Assembly (NCBI GenBank): GCA_012295275.1
Contig: CM022677.1
Coordinates: 7,291,894 to 7,355,893, forward strand
DNA: 64,000 nucleotides
From: Chrysomallon squamiferum
Lineage: Eukaryota > Mollusca > Gastropoda > Neomphalida > Peltospiridae
Direction of reading: 5' to 3'
Below, piece by piece: positions 12,035-24,756 of this stretch (positions within the stretch are counted from its first letter, which is position 1; each line of letters begins with the position of its first letter). Both the position numbers and the translations under genes were made by a program. Below the pieces are notes generated by a model. It had not been told where the DNA came from. It did no database searches and saw only the letters and a list, made by a program, of their open reading frames with translations.

Positions 12035-12090
12035 ATAATAATAATAGTATCCGAATCAATGTTCTTATTATATGTATTATTATTGTTTCT
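9430..12090. other. Intergenic sequence, no gene seen
   Basis: Mostly unique AT-rich DNA. It includes a (GT)n tract at about 10721-10762. Around 11095-11145 is a short GC-richer island with a CACGTG E-box, possibly regulatory for the minus-strand mind-bomb-like gene; that is a guess. Open frames are short and without resemblance. Confidence 0.55.
12000..12040. repeat. (AGT)n/(AAT)n microsatellite
   Basis: About nine AGT units flanked by ATT and AAT runs. Confidence 0.85.
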
Positions 12091-12096
12091 GTTATT

Positions 12097-12227
12097 TCAG
12101 AACTTTACTGGACCAGCTAAAGGTTGTGAGCAAACCACTGACAGAAATGTAATCTCAGGAGCAAGTTGTCTGTTCTTAGTCAAAATCAGATGGTCTCTAT
12201 GGTGACTAACGATGCAGATGCCAAGAC
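12097..12227 (-). CDS. Possible terminal exon, unrecognised
   Basis: A minus-strand acceptor (TTTTGCTTTGTAG) precedes a 43-codon open frame from 12227 that ends at a TGA at 12097-12099. The residues (CIVSHHRDHLILTKNRQLAP, then EITFLSVVCSQPLAGP) look like protein and the segment is less AT-rich than its flanks. No family is recognised and no upstream exon was found in 12.3-16.3 kb. It could instead be a repeat fragment. Confidence 0.3.
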
Positions 12228-12239
12228 CTACAAAGCAAA

Positions 12240-13340
12240 AGTTATTTTAATTATGTAATCAAGCGTTCATATTTAAGATTAGTTTTAGCATTTGTTCAGT
12301 GTTAATTTAGATTTAGGTTTATCGTTAGCTTTGGTTAGATATTACACTTTTTTTTTTTTTTTTTCAGGATACAGACAGAAAAATTATCTTATGTGATTAT
12401 TACTCAAAGATAAATTTCTGAGTGTGAGTTTATATCTTTAATAGCACCATTTAAAAGTTGATAATTATTTTTGAAGGAGAGATCAATTAAATACTGTATT
12501 ATTTTCAGTTATTTTGTTTTATTTGAATTTGTAGTTGTAAAACAAATAGTCTCAAATGTTTACCAATCTTTACTGAAAATTAAGTATAATATAAAAAAAG
12601 TTCAGTTTTGTCTGGAATATATTACATTTCTAGTATACCTTTTATACATTTTGTTTTAAAAGAGAAGTTGATCATATTTACTGAAACTAATATTTGTAAA
12701 CTATAACCAGATTTTTCTTGTTACAGTAGAAAATATTTAGCTTTTCTTTGTAAACAATGTCCATTTCTAATTATAATATTTGTGTTATTCATCAATACAG
12801 TGAAAACAAAATAATATTGTTTTATTGCTGTCTGATAACCTACATTTTAAATATCGGTGTAGTCAAAATAATTCCTGTAGAAACCAACTCCTAATTATGA
12901 CACTTGAATATTAATTTTTCAATTATCAAATAGGATTTTAAATTTAATTTTCAGATTCATCTTTGACTGTGAATGAAGCTGATATAAAACAATGCATGGA
13001 GTTAAAATAAAACACAGCATCTCAGAGAATGTTGACTGCAGTTCTACATCTAAAAATATTGCTATTGATTTAAAGTCAAAATTATTGTTAATTTTCTTGA
13101 TACATATATGTAGTTTTTGAATCATTATCATTATTTTTTTACTGTCCTTTTTATTGTTAGTATTAATTAGTAATTTATTATTCCTTTTCTTTCGCTGTGA
13201 ATTGTTGTTATAATGATTATAGGCTTTCCTCTTATTATTATAGTTATATTTACTACTATTATTATATTTATTTTTATTACTGTTATTATATTTTCAGAAC
13301 TATGAAACTCCATCAAAATACAAAAAGATGTTTGATCATA
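12240..13340. other. No gene seen
   Basis: AT-rich sequence with a poly-T run at about 12350-12364. Near 13291 is the motif TTTCAGAACT followed by GAAACTCCA, which recurs at 49685 next to another minisatellite. Confidence 0.55.
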
Positions 13341-13342
13341 AG

Positions 13343-14040
13343 AAAACTGATAACTTCTAAACACTGATGATCTGAGACATCGGTTGATAAAACTGATAAC
13401 TTCTAAACACTGATGATCTGAGACATCGGTTGATAAAACTGATAACTTCTAAACACTGATGATCTGAGACATCGGTTGATAAAACTGATAACTTCTAAAC
13501 ACTGATGATCTGAGACATCGGTTGATAAAACTGATAACTTCTAAACACTGATGATCTGAGACATCGGTTGATAAAACTGATAACTTGTAAACACTGATGA
13601 TCTGAGACATCGGTTGATAAAACTGATAACTTGTAAACACTGATGATCTGAGACATCGGTTGATAAAACTGATAACTTGTAAACACTGATGATCTGAGAC
13701 ATCGGTTGATAAAACTGATAACTTCTAAACACTGATGATCTGAGACATCGGTTGATAAAACTGATAACTTGTAAACACTGATGATCTGAGACATCGGTTG
13801 ATAAAACTGATAACTTGTAAACACTGATGATCTGAGACATCGGTTGATAAAACTGATAACTTCTAAACACTGATGATCTGAGACATCGGTTGATAAAACT
13901 GATAACTTCTAAACACTGATGATCTGAGACATCGGTTGATAAAACTGATAACTTGTAAACACTGATGATCTGAGACATCGGTTGATAAAACTGATAACTT
14001 CTAAACACTGATGATCTGAGACATCGGTTGATAAAACTGA
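13343..14040. repeat. 46-bp minisatellite, about 15 copies
   Basis: Near-identical tandem units of 46 bp, each containing CTGATAACTT, AAACACTGATGATCTGAGAC and ATCGGTTGAT. The units differ mainly at one site, CTTCTAAAC versus CTTGTAAAC. Reading from 13343 the fifteen full units are C C C C C G G G C G G C C G C. Because 46 is not a multiple of three and the minus strand lacks stops, open frames of up to 155 codons run across three units in rotation; these are repeat artefacts. Each unit carries a GATG...CATC inverted pair that could form a small hairpin. There are no unique spacers, so it is not a CRISPR array. Confidence 0.95.
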
Positions 14041-14161
14041 GCTGGTTGATACGCTCATCAGACGTGTAGACGAAACAAACAGTGTAAGACAGGTGAATGT
14101 TTTACACAGATGTATTTTTATTGTGATTTTTACTTACTAATTACAAGCTGTAATTATAATT

Positions 14162-14283
14162 TTTTTTGTTTTAAATACATTAAATATTATCAGCAATTAT
14201 GATGGTGACATTTAATTTAATTTTTGTTTTAAATACATTAAATATTATCAGCAATTATGATGGTGACATTTAATTTAATTTTT
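14162..14283. repeat. Two-copy direct tandem duplication of about 60 bp
   Basis: Two adjacent, almost identical copies, each containing AAATACATTAAATATTATC and GATGGTGACATTTAATTTAA. A recent local duplication. Confidence 0.9.
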
Positions 14284-16285
14284 GTTTTTAACTTATTTTT
14301 TAATTTAATTTAATTTAATTAGTAGCAAAAATGCATTAAATGTATATTTTGTTGTCAAAGTATGTGCTGTGTATGGATAAGTAAATGTGAGTTTGTGTAG
14401 TTGTGTATGCTCTTTTACTATTATTATGAAAACATTTGTAAATATATTTGTTGATATTTTTTGGGGGTTGATTAAGTCAAATTTTGTAAATAGGCAAAGA
14501 AAATAGTTTAAGTAAGTGTATTCTTTTCCTGTTATTAACTCAAAAAAATATATATTTAACTGTACAAACTGTCCTTCTGATAAAATTTGATTTGAAATTT
14601 CTTGAATTTCTGCTGTCAAAGTATTTGAGTGTACATAGTCTTTTACTAATATTAAATAAAAAGATGTGATTATATCTCTAGAAACTGACTTGTTTTGTTT
14701 TTGAAATTTCTTGTTGTCAAATTATGTTAGTACATATGTTCTTTCAACTCACAATGTCCAAATACAGAAAGGAGAAATAAAGAACAACAACAAAAATGTG
14801 GTTCCCAAGCAGAGAATTGAACCCCAGGCGTCGCAGTGAGAGTGTGAAATACTAGACCACTTGGGATGGTGCTAAATGTTTCCAAGCGTACATTGTTAAG
14901 CACGAAATCTTATAAATAGTACAAACAGGACTGGTAATAGCAAATGTAAGTTAAGTGAAAATATTAAGGTTATATGTCTTTCACAATTTATTGAAATTTC
15001 ATAAAATTAATAAATTAACTAATAAAGTATTAATTATTAATACTAGTAGTAGCAGTAGTTAAAAAAGATCAAATGAGAGATAACAACAAACATAATGGTG
15101 AGGAAAAATTTACTTTTAGCCTGATTCGTCTGCTTTTTTTCTGAACTGACAAGAGTAATTCAACACATATTCAACTTCTCATAAACAGAAAAGTTCATGC
15201 AAGATCAAGGGGAAATAATCCTTTCAGCAAACTGACGGCTGCTTATATACGGAATAATAATAAAACATAATAGATAGTTTTATTACACAATTATATGAAT
15301 TAGAATAGAATAAATTATAATAATGAAGTTGATGGAAGTAAAACTTGGTAAATTCTCGTCAAACTACATGCATCATTGAATATTAGAATTAGAATATGTA
15401 CACATAAAAATAAAGTAAAAATAATAATAATAACAATGCTGATTAAAGATTGTTATACAAATTTATTATCCAGTTTAATTAGTTTTCATATATTGAATAT
15501 GATTATTAATAAAATTATTTCAACAAACAGAAATGATGTATTAGTACAAAATTTACGGTAATAATTAACTATAACCTGCTAAAACAAATATCATTAAAAA
15601 CAAATATAATATAAAATGTTTCAAAATATTAATCAAATTGAACTACATATATTTATAACAAATAGCAGAGACTAAATAAATAAATAAATAAATAAATATG
15701 AGTTTATGTAAAGTTAAGACTATAAAAATCTATTCTAGTAGTGAAAATCTAGAAATCAAGTTATATCCATTATCAGTAAAAATCTGTAACAAAGTTGACA
15801 CCAGTCATCTTCATATAAAACTATAAGACATTAAGTAGAAAACACAAATGTGCTATATATATATATATTGATGAAAATTAAATCTTAACAGTAAAATCTC
15901 AAAAAATAAAAAAGAGAGAAAAAATTAAAAGAGTAAATAATAATAAAAAAAAACTAAATATAAATAAATAAATATGGGACAGTATTTAGTATTTATACAT
16001 TTTTTTCATATTGTTGAAATCACTTAATTGTACACCTTTAATTTTTCTACTGCATAGACTTTATAAATTGTCACTGTAATTATGTAACAAATGATTTTAA
16101 TTTACTTCTCACGACTTCACACAAAATGTTGTATTTAAGTTGACAGTGTAAGAAAAACAGTTTATACATTCGTGCAGCATCACATAGTTCCTTTTTTGTG
16201 ACTATGGATTGCTATTGATAATAACCATCCTTACTATAATTATGATTTATTATCGTTATTGTTCTTACAACAACACTTATCTCTA
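14284..16285. other. Intergenic sequence, apart from the tRNA pseudogene
   Basis: Apart from the tRNA-like sequence at 14802-14866, this is AT-rich DNA with short AAAT runs and no coding signal. A TTTATT at 16246-16251 is AATAAA on the minus strand and could serve the ASTE1-like gene. Confidence 0.5.
14802..14866 (-). pseudogene. tRNA-Glu(CTC) pseudogene, probably retroposed
   Basis: Minus-strand sequence with a perfect 7-bp acceptor stem (TCCCAAG with CTTGGGA), TGGTCTAG of the D-arm, a CTCTCAC anticodon loop (anticodon CTC) and a T-loop GGTTCAATT. This is the layout of eukaryotic tRNA-Glu. The D-loop lacks about 6-7 bases, the anticodon stem has one mismatch and the T-stem is mostly wobble pairs. 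It is 65 nt against the usual 72. The genomic sequence continues after the discriminator A with CCA, which animal tRNA genes do not encode, so it likely arose by reverse transcription of a mature tRNA or is the head of a tRNA-derived SINE. Confidence 0.75.
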
Positions 16286-16289
16286 TATA

Positions 16290-16650
16290 CCTAATGTCAT
16301 TATACACTCCTGTCAATAAACATCTCTGCATAATTAATGTTATTACACACTCCTGTCAATAAAGATCTCTGCATAATTAATGTCATGACACACTACTGAC
16401 AATAAAGACATCTGCATAATTAATGTCATGACACACTACTGACAATAAATATATCTGCATAATTAATGACATGACACACTACTGACAATAAAGACATCTG
16501 CATAATTAATGTCATGACACACTACTGACAATAAAGATATCTGCATAATTAATGTCATGACACACTACTGACAATAAAGACATCTGCATAATTAGTAGCA
16601 TGACACACTACTGACAATAAACATCTCTGAATTAATGTTATTACACTGCT
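16290..16650. repeat. 43-bp minisatellite, about 8 diverged copies
   Basis: Tandem units built of ACAATAAAGACATCTGCATA, ATTAATGTCATGAC and ACACTACTG, decaying at both ends. It lies 200-570 bp beyond the stop codon of the minus-strand ASTE1-like gene, so it may be in its 3' untranslated region. Confidence 0.9.
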
Positions 16651-16862
16651 GACAATAAACATATCTATATAGTTATTATTATTATATGCTATGGTTAGCA
16701 AACATCTATGTATAACTATTATTATTAACAGATCTGTGTATAATTACTGTTATTACTTGCTATTAAAACAAGCATCTAAAATATTAGAATCATTATTATT
16801 GTTCCTTATATATATATAGAAACCAAAAATAGTCACCATTTCACCAATCGAAGTGGGAGATT

Positions 16863-17372
16863 TCATTCCATTAGCTGTTCAGTTATCTCACTTTGTTCAG
16901 AAATAATTTGTTTCATCCTCTTTTTTTTTTCGTTCATCAAAGATTTAGTGTTGCTAGCTGGAACAAAAAATTAAGAGATACCCAAAATACAATATCATTA
17001 GTAAAATCATAAATGTAATATAAATAACATTAGGAGACTCTGATTATATTCTAATGAGTATGTTGTCGTCGTATCAATCACTTTAACATTTATATACCAC
17101 AAAATGGACGATTTTGCAATGTCAGTTTACTGGAATAAAAGAGTGCGCACACTAGTAAGCATAAACCTCCTACTTTGGGAATACAGTAATGATCTGATAT
17201 GTGAAAACCCTGATACTTCTGAAACCTGTTTGGGCTTTAATACTTACTGTGAATGTTAATGATATGGTGCAATGGGTATGTGGATGTATGTATGTATGTA
17301 TGTATGTGTTTATGTGTATGTATGTATGTAAGTATGTATGTGTTTATGTGTGTGTATGTATGTATGTATGTA

Positions 17373-17405
<33 letters not shown>

Positions 17406-17458
17406 GTGTATGTAAGTATGTATGTATGTGTTTATGTGTGTGTGTATGTATGTATGTA

Positions 17459-17490
<32 letters not shown>

Positions 17491-18887
17491 CACATACAAT
17501 CACACAATCAAAAAAATGTAGATAGAGATATTCATACATACAAATATACAAACATATATACATACATATACAAAGATATAAACAGAAAATAAAATTTTAT
17601 ATCAGTCTATTTTTAAACACTGAAGTGTTTGTTTTTTAAATTATTTTTAATTTACTTAATTATATTTTATTCTTTCTAAGTTATTACATTTTATATATAC
17701 TTTATTTATTTAATTCTTTTTAATTTATTTAATTTTAAACATACATTATATTATTTATGTCTTAATTCATTACATATACTTATTTCTACTAATCTAAGGT
17801 TACCAGTAGTGTAATTTCAAAAATGAATATATTAACTTACCTGTATCAGTAGAACAATAATAAAATGTTGTCCAAACCGATCCTGAAAATGTTTCATGAG
17901 GAAGGGGAAACTCCTCAGACAAATACAAAATCTTTCCCAGTAATGTATAAGCATGGTAATAAATGTCCTAGAAGTAAACATGATATTTTAAATTAGTTTT
18001 ATCACTTTAAATATATATTAATATAAACTCTATCATATATAAACATATGTACACAGACATCTTTTTTATTTTATTGACAATAACGGCAGTTTGCAATATG
18101 ACTAAAATAGGCCAATTTGGCCACAAAGCAATTTTTTAATATATCTGAAATCCATGACCGAATTTAATTCACACGACTTTTGACTCCCTACTCTTTTACA
18201 CCCATTCTGTAGTTCAATTTTGACAAGCAAAGAAAACTGATCCGATTGTAATGAAACTACTACTACTACTAATACTACTACTACTACTACTAATAATAAC
18301 AGTAATAATAATAATAGATAAATAAATAAATAAATAAATAAATAATATCCTGTTTTCCTACTTACCTTCCTTATTTATTATTATTTTTTTATTTATTTAT
18401 TTACTTTATTATAATTTTATTTATTATTATATTTTATTGCATCAAAAGAACAAATCATTAAAATTTAGAGAAATATTTCTTATTTCTACTAACACCTCAC
18501 ACGGGTATGCAAATATTATTTTACTAACACAAACGAACAATCTATTCTTGTTCAAACTTACAGAAATAGCTATCTATCTGTCCTCTCTATTTTAATTTGA
18601 TATTTGAAAATATTAACCTGAAACCAGGTTGAAATAGTTAAACAGCGGACATCAGGACACAGACGAATTTGATGGAAACTTGTTTCATCCTCATTACCAA
18701 AAACGACGGCAACAAGGGCAGAGAACTCTGATTCTTTTATTCCGAGATTCTTTTCCCGGTTTAATACAAAGATAAATCTCAGAAGGTAACACTTGAAAGC
18801 CTTCTTTGTTTCATATCTCTCAAACCACGGTTTGCTAGAATCTGAAAAACATCCTATAAAAATAATAAATAAATAAATAAAATAATA

Positions 18888-18934
<47 letters not shown>

Positions 18935-20484
18935 TTAGGAATGAATATTCAGTTGTCGTGAATTTTCTGATTAGACTCTGCACTTTGTATCTGGAAACGC
19001 ACTGGTACAGAAAATCCAATAATCACCTGAGAAATACCAGACGTCGGTTACGAGACTCAAACGTATTACACCCTTTCACCTCGATTCCAGAGGCAGACGA
19101 CAATATTACCGTGACAACGCCGACTGCCTACATGCGTGTATGCGCATGCAAGCATGTGTATGTGTCTATAAGTAGGTCTCACGTAAATATATGCGTGCTT
19201 ATGTTATATAGCCTGCTATTGTTTCGTTATGAAATAATAATTACAATCTTCAAATTTCTCCTTATTCTTATGTAAATTATTATTATCAAAACTATTTTTT
19301 CTCGGTAGAATAAAAATAAATAAATAAATAGAAAGAAAAAGAAAATAAGAAACAATCTAACACAAAAAAACACACACAAAGAAACACTATCAAAAACCAC
19401 AAAAACAAAAACATACAAACAAACGAAAGAATTTTGCTTGTTTACCCAAGGCTCGATCCATGCAAGTCATGATACGGTGAAAATGTTTTTTATTTTCAGC
19501 AGTCCTTTCTTTGTCTATGTCCTGTATTCGTGGAACGTCACTGTCGTCTGCAGCTTCCACCTAAACACAATTCTAAGAGTTGTATATCTGATACAAGTGT
19601 ATAGTGTTTGTAACTTAATTAGTGCTGGTTTGTCACGTGACATAGGTTTGAAGTGTAATTAACACAAACGTGTTACTGATGTAATACAGGTGTAAATTGT
19701 GACTAACATGTCTATTAAGTTCAATGGTGTATAATGTACCAAAATAGGTGCGCATATAATTATGATGCAGGTATGTAATATTACTGATTTGAGTTTTATT
19801 TAACACACGTGTTTGATGTAACTAGTACAGTATAAGAATGTTATAAGAATGTTACATTTAGTTAATTATGGATAGTCAATTAGTAAAAATAAATTATTTT
19901 TGCATTTTAAGTCTCAGTTACTCTTACTCTAAATAATAACAACAACAACAACAAATAAATCCAGTTCAGAAATACATCAAATGACACAATAGCATTCGTT
20001 CGATTTAAATTCACTCAACATAATGTGCATCACATGTTTATGATCTTAGTCATACTTTACGATCAGCTCGGATATTCTTCTCAGTCAGGGTAAATTTTGA
20101 ATAATAAAAGACGTACCCAAATTTCTTTCGTAGAGGTTGAATCAGTTTCCTTGACATAGGTTGAATCATATTCCATGATGCCAGTCTTATCCGTCGGCAA
20201 AACCATCTTGTAAATGTATGATCTTAGAGGAGCCAGCGCCTCGTGCACGCTTTGGTCTTCTAACAGCACAGGCCTCCAGAAGAATCCGTTGTTTAAACCC
20301 TTCACGATGCCGCTGAGTTGTCCACTCCTGATTCCTTCTTCAATGATTAAGGTAGTTTTATCTTTACACGAGCTGTCCACGCCATCGGTTAATTCCAGTT
20401 TGTAAAATTTACGTGAGTGTTCTACAGCCTTCTGGAACTTTTCATTATCCGTCTACAAACAAAAATATTTCTAAGTATAATATA

Positions 20485-20525
<41 letters not shown>

Positions 20526-20973
20526 GTAAGGAAATACATATAATGAAATTAATTTAAAAGTTACAAGCATCTTGACAGAAAATATGGAAAGATTAAACAA
20601 AACTGAAGAAAATATTTAAGAAACCACCGAACTCACATAATTCTAATATTCGTTTTCGTGTGTGTGTCGTGATGAAAAATATAAAATTAGTTTCAATAAT
20701 ATTTTCATAATAATTATTTCAAAGCATCATTTCTTTGCTATTCAATTTCTAAAATACATTTATTTAAACATACCTTAATGTCTGTATAATTCGTTATTTC
20801 ACATATTTGTAATATACGCTATTTCAATAAATCCTACCTGTCTTTAATATTTGTGATTTAAATACATCTTACAATGTTCGTAATTTAATTAAATGCATTC
20901 ACTTACTGAAAAATGTCCTACACGTTAGTAATATTTGTTATTTAAATGCATCTCACATGTATGTAATATTAGC

Positions 20974-21037
<64 letters not shown>

Positions 21038-24037
21038 AAATACAATTGTTTTAGCTAGACTTGGATGGTTATCCAAAGTCCTGTATTTCCGTATCAGTTC
21101 AGCTGCCTCTTTAAAACGACACTGATAGTTAACATCCTGACCCAGTCCATCGAGAACCGGGCGAGTGAAATCATTTCCAACTATAATGCTCATTTCCAGA
21201 AGCTGATCGACATCATCAAACTGAAACAAAGATTCATTTTTCATATTGCATTTCTGTGAGTTGAGGTAAATGATCAAACAATCAATAAAATAATTTACTA
21301 TTAGAAATTGCTGAACTCAGGATGACAAACATCAACAACGAAATTTTTAAATTTTACTAAAATTGCAAATTAAAATACACTTTTTCGAGAGTTAAGTGAC
21401 TGAATAAGGACTGAAACAATGAAACCCTTTACTGTACGTAGACATTTCTGATACTAAGTAATGTCATAAAACTGAAACAATGAATTTATTTATAAGGATT
21501 ACAAATTATAATTAACAATTCTATGAGATGTATTATTCAAATCACTGGCCGAAGTCATTTACAAGTACAATCATTTTCATATATACTTTGTATTTAGATA
21601 TAATAACTATAGAAGTCGTAGTAGCAGAAGCTGTAACATGAGATTTTATTTAAATTTCTTATTCGGATGTAATAACTGTAGACGGAGTAGCAGTACAAGC
21701 TGCACTATGAGTTTTCAGTTATATTTCTTATTTGGGTGTAATAACTGTAGAATTTTTAGCAACAGAAGTAGTAGTTGTACACACTGCACTATGACTTTTG
21801 AGTTATATTTCTTATTTGGATGTAATAACTGTATACGTAGTAGTAGTAGAAGTAGCAGAAGCAGAAGCTGCATTATGAGTTTTCACTTACATTTCTTATT
21901 TGGATGTAATAACTGTATAACTGGTAGTATTAGAAGCTGTACGATGAGTTTTCAGTTATATTTCTTATTTACATGTAATAACTATTATTATTAGTAGTAG
22001 TAGTAGCAATAGAAGCTGTTCTATTTCTTATTTTGGTGTAATAATTGTTCAGTTCTATTTCTTCTGTAGAAGTAGCAATAGTAGAAGCTGCACGATGAGT
22101 TTTCACTTATATTTCTTATTTGGAGGCAATAACTGTAGAAGTGTAGTAATAGAAGCTGCATATGAGTTTTCAGTAATATTTCTGATATGTAATAACTTTA
22201 GAAGTAGTGTTAATAGAATGAGTGTTCAGTTATATATCTTATTTGGATGTAATAACTGTAGACGTAGTAGTAGCAGAAGTTATATAACTTATTTCGATGT
22301 AATAACTGTAGATGTAGTAGTAGCAGAGGTTGCACATCTTTTCAGTTATTTTTCTTATTTTGATCTAATAACTGTAGAACTGGTAGAATTAGAAGCTTCA
22401 CTATGAGGTTTTAGTTATGTGTCTTATTTCGATGTAATAACTGTAGAACTGGTAGTAGTGAAACTGCACGAAGAGTTTTCAGTTATATTTCTTATTTACA
22501 TGTAATAACTATTATTATAGCTGGACAATGGGTTTTCTATTCTATTTCTTCTTTGGATGTAACAACTGTAGAAGTACTAATACTAGAAGCTGCACGATGA
22601 GTTTTCACTTAGATTTCTTATTTGGAGGCAATAACTGTAGAAGTGTAGTAATAGAAGCTGAACTATGAATTTTCAGTTATATTTGTTATTTAGATGTAAC
22701 AACTGTACAAGTGTTATCAATAGAAGTTTTAAGTTATATTTCTTATAATAATTGTTCAGATCTATTTCTTCTTCAGATGTGATAACTGTATAAGTAGTAA
22801 CAGTAGAACCTGCACGATGAGTTTTCACTTAGATTTCTTATTTGGATGTAATAACTGTTGAATTGGTAGTAATATAAGCTGCACTGTCAGTTTTCACTTA
22901 GATTTCCTATTTGGATGTAATAACTGTTGAACTGGTAGTAATAGAAGCTGCACTGTCAGTTTTCAGTTATATTTCTTATTTGGAGGTAACAAATGTTGAA
23001 CTGGTAGTAATAGAAGCTGCACTATGAGTTTTCACTTATAGTTCTTGTTTAATTATAATAAAGTAGAAGTAGTAGTAATAGAGTTATATGAGTAATCAGT
23101 TATATGTCTTATTTGTATGTAATAACTGTAGAACTGGTAGTAATGGAAGCTGGACGAAAGGTTTTCAGTTATATTTCGTATTTAGATGTAATAACTGTAG
23201 AAGTAGTAGAAGTAGAAGCTGCACTATGAGTGTTCAGTTACATTTCTTATTTGGATGTAATAACTGTTGAAATGGTAGTAGTATGATCTGCACAATATGT
23301 TTTCAGTTATATTTCTTATTTGGATGTAATAACTGTTGAAATGGTAGTAGTATAATCTGCACAATATGTTTTCAGTTATATTTCTTATTTGGATGTAATA
23401 ACTATAGAAGTAGTAGTAGCAGAGGCTGCACTATGTGTTTTCAGACATATTTCTTGTTTGGATGTGATAAATGCAGAAGTGGTAGTAAAAGAAGTAGTAG
23501 TAATAGTAGAAGCTGCACTATGAGTTATCAGTTATATTTCGTATTTGGTGTAACAAATGTAGAAGTGGTAATAATAGAAGCTACTCTATTAGTTTAGTGT
23601 GATATAATAACAATAATGCTAGCAGCAGTTACAGTGTTAGCACATACTAATACGATTTCAAAATTATTTTATTACTCTGAGTTGCTCTCTTAGTTTATCA
23701 GACGTTATCATCTCACAACGCAAATCTTGAGGCCTATTTGTTTGTTCATTGATAGGCCAGCAACCTCTGTTTGGAATCACCTGGCTTCCTCTGAATATAC
23801 AGAAATCTGCGTCATTTGATAAAATGGCAAAAGCTTTTTCTCGTTCCTGCAATTCTTTAGCTATAACATGATCAGCCTCTCCAGAAACACACTGAACGAG
23901 TTCACATTCACATTGTTTTATAATGGAGAACATTTCAGCGTCAAAAAGTGCCGGGATTGGCGGCTCAACTGATTCAAGAGTAGAAATAGGTTTTGTTCGT
24001 GTACAAACATCAAGTATCTGTAAAGAAACAAATACAA

Positions 24038-24099
<62 letters not shown>

Positions 24100-24482
24100 A
24101 TTTTCAATCGCCATGTTAATTAAGTATGCAGCATAGATTAGTATTCCAAAATTTTATTTTCAAAATATGATAATATAAAGCTACCATTACAAAGCACTTC
24201 TACAATTTGTTATCTTTCGTTTTATCAATCTTACTGATGGAGGTATTTTTCTCTTTGACTTGCATTCGATGTGTATTTGTATATTAGAAATGAATCCGTA
24301 TGTACTGTACATATATATATATATATGTATGTATATAATGTATATAATGTATATATATATGTACATACATACATGTATGTATGTATATATGTATGTATAT
24401 GTATTCTCATATGTACCGATCTATATATAAGATGTGCATTTAGAGTACTATTACATTCAACTTATTTGTTTGTGTGTGTGTG

Positions 24483-24522
<40 letters not shown>

Positions 24523-24663
24523 TATACGCTGAATGTAGTTGTACTCTAGATACACATCCTATATACCATACTAAAATGTACAGTAGGCTGTATATATCTA
24601 AGTACACACTGTTAGACTATATCTGTAGCCAATATGTTTATATATCTGTACACTTGAGAATTG

Positions 24664-24756
<93 letters not shown>

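Noticed and set aside
13449-14008. Repetitive minus-strand open frames of 63-155 codons as a repeat protein gene
   Set aside because: The frames exist because a stop-free 46-bp unit rotates through three frames. There is no start context, splice signal or non-repeat coding part.
13343-14040. CRISPR-like array of 46-bp repeats
   Set aside because: The units are contiguous with no unique spacers, and the window is clearly animal DNA with introns. It is a minisatellite.
17201-17525. Tyr/Val/Cys-rich open frames on both strands
   Set aside because: Pure translation of TATG and GT microsatellites. The same applies to 24271-24680, 48893-49129 and 60556-60984.
21638-23270. Plus-strand Cys-rich frames as a toxin-like or defence peptide gene
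   Set aside because: Frames are broken between units, no signal peptide is seen, and the variable part is a triplet microsatellite. Kept as a satellite and flagged for a transcript check.
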